Source: Thalassomonas haliotis
GTDB taxonomy: Bacteria; Pseudomonadota; Gammaproteobacteria; Enterobacterales; Alteromonadaceae
Assembly (NCBI RefSeq): GCF_028657945.1
Contig: NZ_CP059693.1
Location: forward strand, 5,208,001-5,272,000
Length of the DNA: 64,000 nt
Direction of reading: 5' to 3'
Notes under the pieces: generated by a model
Seen by the model: only the letters and a program-made list of their open reading frames with translations
Told to the model about the DNA's origin: nothing
Database searches by the model: none
Program-made: the position numbers and the translations under genes
Part shown: positions 8,832-17,320 of the stretch, piece after piece
Numbering within the stretch: the first letter of the stretch is position 1
Layout: every line of letters begins with the position of its first letter

Positions 8832-9587
8832 TTACAGGCGACGTTGCCTGACCATCTCGAACAAACAAATCCCGGTAGCCACCGAGACATTTAAACTTGA
8901 AACGCTGCCCGCCATCGGCAGCTTTACCAGCTCATCGCAGTTTTCCCGGGTTAAGCGGCGCATGCCTTTACCTTCGGCCCCCATTACCAGCGCCATAGGC
9001 CCGGACAATTTGACATCATAAAGGCATTTGTCGGTTTCACCCGCCGTACCTATGATCCATACTCCCATTTGCTGCAGGCTTTTCATGGTACGGGCCAGGT
9101 TGGTTACCTGCACCAAAGGCACACTTTCTGCGGCCCCTACCGCCACTTTACGCACCACACCGGTAATACGCGCGGCATTATCTTTGGGCACAATAATCGC
9201 CTGTACCCCGGCGGCATCGGCATTACGCAAACAGGCACCCAGGTTATGCGGGTCGGTTACCCCATCGAGGATCAATAAAAATGCCTGCTCACCTTTGGCT
9301 TCTGCCCGGGATAACACATCATCGAGATCGCCTTCCGTTAACGGCTTCTCCGCTTTGACCCGCGCCAATACCCCCTGGTGCTGCTCGCCATTACTTTTAT
9401 CATCAAGCACCTTGCGCTGGACAAACTGGGCATTAATGCCGTATTTACGGGCAAGGTTTATCACCGGCATTAAACGTTCGTCATCACGCCCCTTTAACAG
9501 CCATAATTCAATAAAGCGCTCCGGCGCCCTTTCTATTAATGCTTTTACGGCATGAATGCCAAAAACGAGTTCTTCTTGTTTCGCCAT
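8832..9587 (-). CDS. rlmB: 23S rRNA (guanosine-2'-O-)-methyltransferase RlmB
   Basis: SpoU-family (SPOUT) 2'-O-methyltransferase that modifies G2251 of 23S rRNA, 251 residues. The N-terminal L30-like RNA-binding domain starts [18 protein letters not shown]. The three SpoU motifs are visible: [14 protein letters not shown] (about 117-130), [10 protein letters not shown] (about 198-207) and [14 protein letters not shown] (about 228-241). It lies 52 nt downstream of rnr in the classical rnr-rlmB order. Confidence 0.97.
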   Translation of the reverse strand: MAKQEELVFGIHAVKALIERAPERFIELWLLKGRDDERLMPVINLARKYGINAQFVQRKVLDDKSNGEQHQGVLARVKAEKPLTEGDLDDVLSRAEAKGEQAFLLILDGVTDPHNLGACLRNADAAGVQAIIVPKDNAARITGVVRKVAVGAAESVPLVQVTNLARTMKSLQQMGVWIIGTAGETDKCLYDVKLSGPMALVMGAEGKGMRRLTRENCDELVKLPMAGSVSSLNVSVATGICLFEMVRQRRL

Positions 9588-9639
9588 GATCTTTGTTTAC
9601 CTAACTAAATTCTGTGTACCGGTTGATGCCGTAAAGGCC

Positions 9640-12090
9640 TTATTTCTCTTTTTTGCGGGCATTTTTTCCGGGCCTTGATTTTCTTGCCTTGCGCTTGGCC
9701 ACCTTAGACTTTTCTTTTTTGGCCTTATCTTTTTTAGCGCCTTGTTTCTTAGCCGTACTTTTACCTTTTGCCGGCTTATCGCCTGCTTTGCCTTTACCCG
9801 GGGCCGACTTTGCCCCCGTCTCGGCACTCGCGCGACTTTTAGCGGGCGATTTCCCCGCCCCTTTGCCGGAGCGCCTGCCGCGCAGCGGTTTGGCCCGGCT
9901 CAGCAGCGCATTTTCACCGGATAAAACCAGGTCGATTTTTTTCTCATCCAGGTTCACGGCGGCAACTTTCACTTCCACCACGTCACCGACATGGTATTTG
10001 GCACCGGTATTTTCCCCGGTCAGCGACATGCGGATATCATCATAATGATAATAATCATGCCCCAGGGAAGTAATATGCACTAAACCTTCGATATGCAGCT
10101 CGCTTAAACGGACAAAAAGACCAAAGTTAGTCACCGTCGCTATCACCCCGGTGAAGATATCACCGACATGGTCCTGCATAAATTCACATTTCAACCAGTC
10201 GCTGACATCCCGGGTAGCATCATCGGCACGCCTTTCCGTCAGCGAGCAATGCTCACCCAGTTCAATCACGGCTTCCGGCGGATAACTGTAACAGCCGATA
10301 TTAACAACATCATCTTTCTGGCCCTGCAACACGGCTTTGATCACCCTGTGGATGACCAAGTCGGGATAGCGGCGTATCGGTGAAGTGAAATGGGCATAAG
10401 ATCCCAGCGCCAGGCCAAAATGGCCGACATTTTCACTTTGATACACCGCCTGCTTCATCGAACGCAGTAACATGGTCTGGATCAGCTCCTGATCCGGCCT
10501 GCCCGCTACTTTTTCCAGGATATCCGAATAATCTGCCGGCTCGGGCTGCTCCCTGGCAGGCACTTCAATGCCAAGCTCGCCAAGATAAGTGACAAAGTTT
10601 TTATACTTGTCTTCACTCGGTTTGTCATGCACCCTGAACAAACCCGGCACCTGATGTTTTTCGACGAATTTAGCGGTAGCAACATTGGCCAGGATCATAC
10701 ATTCTTCGATGATCTTATGGGCGTCATTGCGTACCACTTCCTCAACCGCTTCAATTTTACGCTGGGCATTAAAAATAAAACGGGATTCGTTGGTTTCAAA
10801 AGCGATGGCGCCGCGTTTGTTTCTGGCCTGTGTCAGCGCATGATACATTTGATGCAGATTTTCCAGATCTCCCACCAAAGGGAGATATTGCTCGCGCAGC
10901 TCCTTATCGCCATCGAGTATCGCCGCCACTTTGGTATAGGTAAAACGGGCATGGGAGCGCATCAGCGCAGGATAAAATTTCGAACCCGATAACTTGCCCT
11001 TGGCGCTGACCGTCATTTCACACACCATACACAGGCGGTCAACATCCGGATTAAGCGAGCATAAACCGTTGGAGAGTTTTTCCGGCAGCATAGGGATCAC
11101 CTGGCTGGGGAAATACACCGAGTTACCCCGGCTGATCGCCTCGTCATCTAATGCCGAGCCGGGACGCACATAATAACTGACATCGGCAATGGCCACCCAT
11201 AAACGCCAGCCGCCGCTTTTTTTCTTTTCACAATACACGGCATCGTCAAAGTCGCGGGCGTCTTCACCGTCTATGGTCACTAAGGGTAAATCCCGCAGGT
11301 CGATGCGCCCGGCTTTGGCCTTGGCATCGACTTCTTCCGCTAAAGGTTCTACTTCATCCAGCACCGCCTGGGACCATTGGTGCGGCAGATCATGTTCGCG
11401 CAGGGCAATTTCAATTTCCATGCCCGGCGCCATATGATCTCCCAAGACTTCCACCACCTTGCCGACGGCATTGGCCCTTCGCGTGGGCCGCTGAATAATT
11501 TCCACCACCACCATTTGGCCGTGGCGGGCACCGTGTTTTTCATCTGGGCTGATCAAGATATCCTGTTTAATGCGGGCATCGTCCGGCACCACACAGGCAA
11601 TTTTATGTTCAACAAAAAAACGCCCGACGATACCGGTTTTTCTCGGCTCGATCACATTAAGGATACGAACCTCTTTGCGGCCTTTTTTATCCAGGCGTTC
11701 GATCAGGATAGCTTCGACGATATCGCCGTGGAAAACCCTTTGCATTTCATGGGAGGAAATATAATAGTCTTTGCCGCCGCTGTCGGGGGCAAAAAAACCA
11801 TAACCGTCCCTGTGACCGATAACCTTGCCCGTCAAGACGCTGTCTTTGGGGGCGAGCACATATTGTTTAAATTTATTAAAAAATAACTGACCGCTGTTTT
11901 CCATCGCCCGCAAACGCCGCTTTAACCCTATCTGCTGATCATCATTATGATAGTTAAGGGTTTTACACAGGGCTTTAAAGGTATAGGGGGAAGGTGCTTT
12001 TTCAATTATCGATAACAAGAGTTCTCTGCTTGCTACCGGGTTTTCGTATTTTTGTGCTTCTCGCTTCGAGAATGGATCTTTATGTGTCAC
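9640..12090 (-). CDS. rnr: Ribonuclease R
   Basis: 3'-5' exoribonuclease of the RNB family, 816 residues, which degrades structured RNA and acts in trans-translation quality control. Domains in order: N-terminal winged helix (about 20-75), cold-shock domains (about 85-230), the RNB catalytic domain with the acidic active-site cluster DGEDARDFDD at 274-283, an S1 domain (about 645-725), then a Lys/Ala/Gly-rich basic tail of about 80 residues. Upstream of rlmB as in E. coli and Vibrio, with motX beyond it. Confidence 0.97.
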   Translation of the reverse strand: MTHKDPFSKREAQKYENPVASRELLLSIIEKAPSPYTFKALCKTLNYHNDDQQIGLKRRLRAMENSGQLFFNKFKQYVLAPKDSVLTGKVIGHRDGYGFFAPDSGGKDYYISSHEMQRVFHGDIVEAILIERLDKKGRKEVRILNVIEPRKTGIVGRFFVEHKIACVVPDDARIKQDILISPDEKHGARHGQMVVVEIIQRPTRRANAVGKVVEVLGDHMAPGMEIEIALREHDLPHQWSQAVLDEVEPLAEEVDAKAKAGRIDLRDLPLVTIDGEDARDFDDAVYCEKKKSGGWRLWVAIADVSYYVRPGSALDDEAISRGNSVYFPSQVIPMLPEKLSNGLCSLNPDVDRLCMVCEMTVSAKGKLSGSKFYPALMRSHARFTYTKVAAILDGDKELREQYLPLVGDLENLHQMYHALTQARNKRGAIAFETNESRFIFNAQRKIEAVEEVVRNDAHKIIEECMILANVATAKFVEKHQVPGLFRVHDKPSEDKYKNFVTYLGELGIEVPAREQPEPADYSDILEKVAGRPDQELIQTMLLRSMKQAVYQSENVGHFGLALGSYAHFTSPIRRYPDLVIHRVIKAVLQGQKDDVVNIGCYSYPPEAVIELGEHCSLTERRADDATRDVSDWLKCEFMQDHVGDIFTGVIATVTNFGLFVRLSELHIEGLVHITSLGHDYYHYDDIRMSLTGENTGAKYHVGDVVEVKVAAVNLDEKKIDLVLSGENALLSRAKPLRGRRSGKGAGKSPAKSRASAETGAKSAPGKGKAGDKPAKGKSTAKKQGAKKDKAKKEKSKVAKRKARKSRPGKNARKKEK

Positions 12091-12210
12091 AGGCTAGGGT
12101 CGTTGTTTTTTTGTCTAGTATATCCCAGAATAGCATTCAAATACATCTGCTATGGATAAACTGACGTTTTCACCTTAACCTTTACCTCAACTTAAGGTTT
12201 CTTCTAAAAA

Positions 12211-12224
12211 GCAAAGCGCTTTGC
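12211..12224. promoter_or_regulatory. Perfect 14-bp palindrome upstream of rnr
   Basis: GCAAAGCGCTTTGC is self-complementary and lies about 120 bp upstream of the rnr start, between rnr and the end of motX. It could be an operator or the stem of a motX terminator. No assignment can be made. Confidence 0.3.
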
Positions 12225-12312
12225 CTGCTACAGGCCAAGCTGGGTGTTTTTATTTATTTCCCGGCAAATGCCCGGTTAAAGTCACCGACAGCGCAGCTCA
12301 CTGGCGGCGAGA

Positions 12313-12924
12313 TTAATACACCGACTTTTTCGCCGCCCGCACTACATGCTCAGGCATTTTTTCCGCCAATTGCGCCAGCAGCTTACTGATTTTCTTGTGC
12401 TGTTTTTTATCATCCGTCACCGAATGGTGCAGCTGGGAATAGAGCATAGGGTAATCTAACGGGCTGCCAAAGCCCTGATGATAAATGTCCGCCAGCCGCA
12501 TCTGGGCCTTAAGATTGTTTTGCGAAGCCGCCACACGCAAAAAAACAATGGCTTTTTCAATATCCACCTGCATAAACTTGCCTATATGGTAATAACGCCC
12601 CAGTTGCTCAAGCGCTTCCGCCAGCCCCTGATCTGCCGCCTCTTGCATATAATGCAGGCCTAGCTCGATATTTTTATCAACACAAACTCCATAGGCAAGC
12701 ATATCTCCCCACAGAAACTGATAAGAAGGCATTTCCGCCTTGATCGCCCGTGCTTCAATATCTTGTACTAACTGGCATTCATCCAAAACCACCTGACCCA
12801 AGTGTTTATTTTCTTTGATTAAATCCAGCAACTGGTCATCGGTATAAACCTGAACCGCCTGTAAATTCTGTCCCTGGGCCACACCGGCCAGGGAAAACAT
12901 CATTAAAACTATCAAGTAGCGCAT
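12313..12924 (-). CDS. motX: Sodium-type flagellar motor protein MotX
   Basis: Periplasmic T-ring component of Na+-driven polar flagellar motors, 203 residues. A signal peptide (about 1-18, ending VAQG) is followed by Sel1-type repeats. Segments such as DECQLVQDIEARA, YQFLWGDMLAYGVCVD and EALEQLGRYYHIG closely resemble Vibrio MotX as I recall it. The two Cys residues (about 49 and 76) are conserved there. In Vibrio motX also lies near rnr and rlmB, which supports the call. The motor genes pomA, pomB and motY are not in the window. Confidence 0.88.
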   Translation of the reverse strand: MRYLIVLMMFSLAGVAQGQNLQAVQVYTDDQLLDLIKENKHLGQVVLDECQLVQDIEARAIKAEMPSYQFLWGDMLAYGVCVDKNIELGLHYMQEAADQGLAEALEQLGRYYHIGKFMQVDIEKAIVFLRVAASQNNLKAQMRLADIYHQGFGSPLDYPMLYSQLHHSVTDDKKQHKKISKLLAQLAEKMPEHVVRAAKKSVY

Positions 12925-13254
12925 ATATGTCCTGCTTATTTTTCCGCTTGTTTTTCCGCATGTTTTTCCACAATAAGGCCTGCCGCCTGGCAGGCATATC
13001 GATATCTTATCTGCCGTTTATCGTCAAGCAAGCCCGCCTCTCTTTATTATCGGCCAATAAGCAAATAAGTTAAGTATCGGCTTAGGGTATAAAACCCTCG
13101 CGCATAAAGGCAGCCACCTTTTTTAATGTCTAATGGCATTTAAATACCAAGCAATTTCGATACCAGAAATTAGTCAACATTATGCCATCTGACTATTATA
13201 TTCGCTAAAAGTTTACGCAAAGTTTGCTTGCTAAAAAACCGTAAAAAAATCACA
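12925..13254. other. Divergent intergenic region between motX and the diguanylate cyclase gene
   Basis: About 330 bp, AT-rich, with no open reading frame that has a ribosome binding site. It must hold both divergent promoters. Nothing more specific was recognised. Confidence 0.5.
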
Positions 13255-14298
13255 ATGCCGGTAAAGTTCAGTATTAACAAAGTTACAGCTATGCCCGATT
13301 TACAACAATTAATTGAGAACTCCAGAGTTAATGAAAGCATAGCGAACAAGTTGTTTGAAATTGAAACCGAAATCCTTGCCTGCCAGTCCAGCCAGGAACT
13401 GCTGCAGCGCCTGTTGGAGCTGATCAAAGAAAAGTTCGCCTTAACCGGTATCAGCCTGTTACTGGCTGAACCGACCCCCATCAGTTATCTGCTTGGTGTC
13501 AAATTACAGTCAAGCTGGCATCAGAACAACAGCCGCCAGATAAGCGCCGCAGCGCTTAAAGCGTTTCATCCCGACAACAAGCCTTTACTTTGCAACGAGC
13601 TAAGCTCGCTGAAACCGGCTTTACCGCAACCTCTACTTGCAGGCGCCGAGTCGGTAGCCTTAATTCCGCTGAGACTGGAAAATAAGCTTTTTGCCAGTTT
13701 ATTATTTACCGATAGCGACAAAAGCCGCTTTCATCCCGCCCTGGGTACCCTGCATTTAGAGCAATTGGGGGTTAAAACCAGTTTATGCCTGTCCAATGCC
13801 CTGATCCGCGATCAACTTGAATATATGGCCCATTACGACCGGCTTACCGGCGTCGCCAACCGCCGCTTAATGGAAAGTACTATCTCCGAGGAACTGGTGC
13901 GGCAACGGCGCTACGGTGTGCCTTTTTCCCTGTTATTTATTGACTGTAACAAATTCAAACAAATCAATGATACCTATGGCCATGATTGCGGCGACAAGGT
14001 CCTGACCTATGTTGCCGGTCAACTCAGCCAGCTGATCCGGGAGAATGACCATTGTTTTCGTTATGCCGGTGATGAATTTGTCATCACATTGGCAGGCCAG
14101 AACGAAAAAGAAGCCCGGGCGGTGGCCGACCGCCTGATGGCCTTCTTCGACAATAATCCTATGCCCTATCAGAGCCAAAAGCTCGCGGTCACCATCAGCT
14201 GCGGTGTTGCCCAAAGTAAAGGGCAAGAAAACATGGATGAGCTGTTAAAACTTGCCGACCAGGATCTGTACCGGAAAAAATCAGTTCAGTTCAGCTAA
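13255..14298 (+). CDS. GAF-like and GGDEF diguanylate cyclase
   Basis: Predicted cytoplasmic c-di-GMP synthase. The N-terminal half (about 30-165) resembles a GAF/DUF484-like sensor fold. The C-terminal GGDEF domain carries AGDEF in place of GGDEF (in RYAGDEFVITLAG); the A variant is known in active cyclases. An I-site RxxD (REND) lies five residues upstream, so product inhibition is likely. No membrane helix is present. The start is uncertain: the frame is open from TTG 13228, ATG 13255 is used here, and ATG 13291 (MPDLQQLIE) is also possible. None has a strong SD. Confidence 0.85.
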   Translation: MPVKFSINKVTAMPDLQQLIENSRVNESIANKLFEIETEILACQSSQELLQRLLELIKEKFALTGISLLLAEPTPISYLLGVKLQSSWHQNNSRQISAAALKAFHPDNKPLLCNELSSLKPALPQPLLAGAESVALIPLRLENKLFASLLFTDSDKSRFHPALGTLHLEQLGVKTSLCLSNALIRDQLEYMAHYDRLTGVANRRLMESTISEELVRQRRYGVPFSLLFIDCNKFKQINDTYGHDCGDKVLTYVAGQLSQLIRENDHCFRYAGDEFVITLAGQNEKEARAVADRLMAFFDNNPMPYQSQKLAVTISCGVAQSKGQENMDELLKLADQDLYRKKSVQFS

Positions 14299-14530
14299 GC
14301 TAAAGTAAGCTCCTAATATCATTCCTTTTTTAGCCTCCTACTCTTTGCCTTGGCAGAAAATTGGCAAATTCGCCCATCTTGAGCTTATATAAATAATAAC
14401 ATTAAAAAACCGGCGCTATCGCCAACCAGCTACAGGATGTCAGCCGCCCCTTCTCATCTCACGGAAGTATGCTGCGCTTTTTTGCCTGTAGGCCTTCAAC
14501 CCTGCTTAGATGTAATGAAACTGACGTAAT

Positions 14531-15721
14531 ATGATAACGATAAAAAAAATTACAGAATTATCCGTCGGGCACTATGTAGTTGCCATAGCCGAACAAACAG
14601 GTCACTTTACCCTGACCCATCCCGGTTATATAAAAAGCAAACTGGTGATTCGTAACCTCAATAAAAAAGGCGTGTTATCGGTTAAGGTTGATATCAGTAA
14701 AAGCCTGGATATTAAGAAAACCATCCAAAGTGTAGAAGCGGTAACAGAATACCCGGTAGCACCTTTCCCCCAGGCACCGGTGATACGGGATCTGAACAAG
14801 GCGCGCAAGCTGTTTAATGAATCAAAAGAAATACAGCAGCAGGTGATCGCCGATGTGCAAAACGGCCGTCAGCTTGATTTACGCCCGGTGGCAGATATCA
14901 CCGGCCAGACCATGGAAGCCATTATTAAAGATCCCGATGCCCTGGCCTGCGTGATCAATATCCGGGAAAAAGATGCCTATTTACTCGAACACTCGATTTC
15001 GGTGTCGGTATTGATCACTATTTTCGCCCGGCATCTAGGCTTTAAAAAGAAAATCATTCACCAGCTGGCCATAGGGGCCTTTCTGCACGACGTCGGTAAA
15101 ATCAAGATCCCGGATAATATTTTAAATAAACCGTCAAAACTAAGCTATGACGAATTCGAGCAGATGAAAAGCCATGTCAATCATTCCATCAAAATTGTCA
15201 AAAACCTGCCGGGGATCAGTAATGCCGCCTTGTCCGTGGTCGCCCTGCATCATGAAAAGCTCACCGGGCAAGGTTACCCGCAACAGCTAAGCGCCGAGAA
15301 AATATCCAGGTATGGCCGGATGATCACTATCTGCGATATTTTTGATGCCTTAACCGCCGACCGGGTATATAAAGAAGGCTACTGCCATGTCAAAGCCTTT
15401 AGCATATTACGTAAGCTGGCCCAGAAAAAAGAACTCGACCACCAGCTGGTGGATCAATTTATCAAGTGTATGGGCATTTATCCTGTCGGCACCCTGGTAG
15501 AGCTGAATTCACATCGCTTAGCCATAGTCGACGGCCGAAATCTGGAAGATCCCATCCGCCCTAAGGTACGTTCTTTTTATAATGTCGAACATCATCATTA
15601 TATGATGACGGAAGACATAGACTTGGCCGTCAATGAAGACTTTATCATCAAGGGGGTCAGGGCAGACGATTTTAATCTCGATATGAATAAAATCGTCGAG
15701 TTCCTGCTGATGGAAGGCTAA
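14531..15721 (+). CDS. HD-GYP domain c-di-GMP phosphodiesterase
   Basis: Predicted c-di-GMP hydrolase, 396 residues. The N-terminal DUF3391-type domain (about 1-110) is typical of one HD-GYP group. The HD-GYP domain (about 145-310) has H154, H186-D187 followed by VGKIKIP, HH at 240-241, and GQGYP at 246-250. These are the residues expected for metal binding and c-di-GMP hydrolysis. Its position 230 bp after a diguanylate cyclase pairs synthesis and degradation. Its stop codon lies inside a strong hairpin. Confidence 0.9.
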   Translation: MITIKKITELSVGHYVVAIAEQTGHFTLTHPGYIKSKLVIRNLNKKGVLSVKVDISKSLDIKKTIQSVEAVTEYPVAPFPQAPVIRDLNKARKLFNESKEIQQQVIADVQNGRQLDLRPVADITGQTMEAIIKDPDALACVINIREKDAYLLEHSISVSVLITIFARHLGFKKKIIHQLAIGAFLHDVGKIKIPDNILNKPSKLSYDEFEQMKSHVNHSIKIVKNLPGISNAALSVVALHHEKLTGQGYPQQLSAEKISRYGRMITICDIFDALTADRVYKEGYCHVKAFSILRKLAQKKELDHQLVDQFIKCMGIYPVGTLVELNSHRLAIVDGRNLEDPIRPKVRSFYNVEHHHYMMTEDIDLAVNEDFIIKGVRADDFNLDMNKIVEFLLMEG

Positions 15722-15748
15722 GGTTAACTGCCCGGCAGTTAACCTTAG
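15718..15748. terminator. Perfect 13-bp stem hairpin between convergent genes
   Basis: CTAAGGTTAACTG / CAGTTAACCTTAG with loop CCCGG. It overlaps the HD-GYP stop codon and lies just before the end of the convergent peptidase gene. It has no long T-run, so it acts as a weak terminator or as an RNA 3' end. Confidence 0.6.
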
Positions 15749-15761
15749 CGGCAAAAACGGC

Positions 15762-17162
15762 CTATTTCCTGAAGTCTATAGCGCTTTGGGCGGCAAAATA
15801 ACTGAACAGGGTATAAACAGCGGTGGTTTGCTTGAGATCTTCGGCGTTGACCTTATCCAAAGTATCATTTTCGGTATGGTGATAATCAAAATAAGCCAGG
15901 CCGTCCGGCGAAAAGTTAACGCTCGGCATACCGGCGTCGCTTAACAGTCCCATGTCCGACTGGGCCCGGGCATTGTTTTCAGGTGCCAGGGAAACCCCCA
16001 AAGGTGCCAGGTAAGCGGCCAGTTCACGCACGCCGTTAAGGGCACTTGCGCCAACGCCAGGCGTCATCCGGTAAATGCGGCCACTGCCAAAGTCCCATTC
16101 CGCCCCTATCATATGTTTATCCATATCATTTTTATGTCTTTTAACATAATCTTTCGCCCCCAACAGGCCGATTTCTTCCGCGGCAAAGAGGATCACCCGT
16201 ATGCTGCGCTTAGGGCGTTTCGGCAGCTTGGCAATATAATGGCCGGCTGATAACACCATGCCTATGCCTAAACCGTCATCCAGGGCGCCGGTGCCGACAT
16301 CCCAGCTATCAAGATGTGCGCCGATCACTACCACTTCATCCGGTTTTTCACTGCCGGTGATTTCGCCGATGACATTCGCCGACTTCACCAATTGTTTTTC
16401 CCGGCTTGAACTCATGTTTAAATGAAAACTCACCGGCTTGCCGCGCTTAAGCTGGTTCACTAACATATCGGCATCCGGATTGGACAGCGCCGCCGCCGGG
16501 ATTTGTTTCACCCCGGCTTTATAACGCATCAAACCGGTATGGGCGGTGCGGTTATCGTCTGTACCGACCGAGCGCATGATCAGGGCAAGCGCGCCCTTTT
16601 CAGCGGCAATGCTGGCGCCGACAACCCGGGTGCCCACCGCGGCGCCATAGCCATGACCGTCGATATGGCGCTCCATACGGTAGGACACAAAAGCAATTTT
16701 CCCGTCCAGGCTACCGGGCTTGGCAGCTTTTAACTCGTCCAGGGTAGCAAAATGCGCTACCTGTGCCGTGATGCCGTCGCCTGGCGTACCGACACTGCCG
16801 CCAAGGGCCAATATCGTCATTTCTTGCGGATAGGGAGCAACAATTTTTGCCCGGGCTTGCCCGCGCAGCCATAATTCACTGCTGATTTCTTCGGTCCAGA
16901 CCTTATCAAAACCCAGGGCCTTCATTTTCTCCTGCGCCCAGATTACGGCTTTTTCATCCCCCGGCGTACCCATCATGCGGTTACCCACTTCTGTGGTTAA
17001 CGACTCGATCAGCTGATAAGACAGATCGGAATTTAACGTGATCTCTTTTAATTGCATCAAATCTGCCTGTTCGGCAGCCGACAAGGAAGCAGCCTGGCTT
17101 AGGGGTGTAAGCAAAGTAGCGGCACTGACTAGTGCCATAAAACCGAATGTTTTAATGAACAT
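15762..17162 (-). CDS. Exported M28-family zinc aminopeptidase/carboxypeptidase
   Basis: Secreted di-zinc peptidase of about 466 residues. Translation is taken from ATG 17162, which gives a clean signal peptide (MFIKTFGFMALVSAATLLTPLSQA) and has AGAGG just upstream. The reading frame stays open 37 codons further upstream but without a signal. A PA-like insert lies at about 130-270. The M28 metal motifs are visible: GAHLDSWDVGTGALDDGLGIG (His, Asp) and AAEEIGLLGAK (Glu-Glu). A conserved H in DYHHTEND near the C-terminus is probably the last ligand. It resembles carboxypeptidase Q/PGCP-type enzymes. Probably periplasmic, used in peptide scavenging. Confidence 0.85.
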   Translation of the reverse strand: MFIKTFGFMALVSAATLLTPLSQAASLSAAEQADLMQLKEITLNSDLSYQLIESLTTEVGNRMMGTPGDEKAVIWAQEKMKALGFDKVWTEEISSELWLRGQARAKIVAPYPQEMTILALGGSVGTPGDGITAQVAHFATLDELKAAKPGSLDGKIAFVSYRMERHIDGHGYGAAVGTRVVGASIAAEKGALALIMRSVGTDDNRTAHTGLMRYKAGVKQIPAAALSNPDADMLVNQLKRGKPVSFHLNMSSSREKQLVKSANVIGEITGSEKPDEVVVIGAHLDSWDVGTGALDDGLGIGMVLSAGHYIAKLPKRPKRSIRVILFAAEEIGLLGAKDYVKRHKNDMDKHMIGAEWDFGSGRIYRMTPGVGASALNGVRELAAYLAPLGVSLAPENNARAQSDMGLLSDAGMPSVNFSPDGLAYFDYHHTENDTLDKVNAEDLKQTTAVYTLFSYFAAQSAIDFRK

Positions 17163-17320
17163 GGGAGACCTCTTATTAGTAAGGGGTCCTATGGTAATGG
17201 AAAAAATCACCGGGGGTAAAGTAAAGTTTTGGCAGATAAACAATAAGCGGGTGTAGCAAAGAGATTGGCACACCCGCTATTAAGGTTTACGCAAGTTTAG
17301 CTAAGTTAAGGCAAAAGCCC

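Noticed and set aside
17163-17273. 37-codon upstream extension of the M28 peptidase
   Set aside because: It would bury the signal peptide that begins at ATG 17162, which has its own SD.
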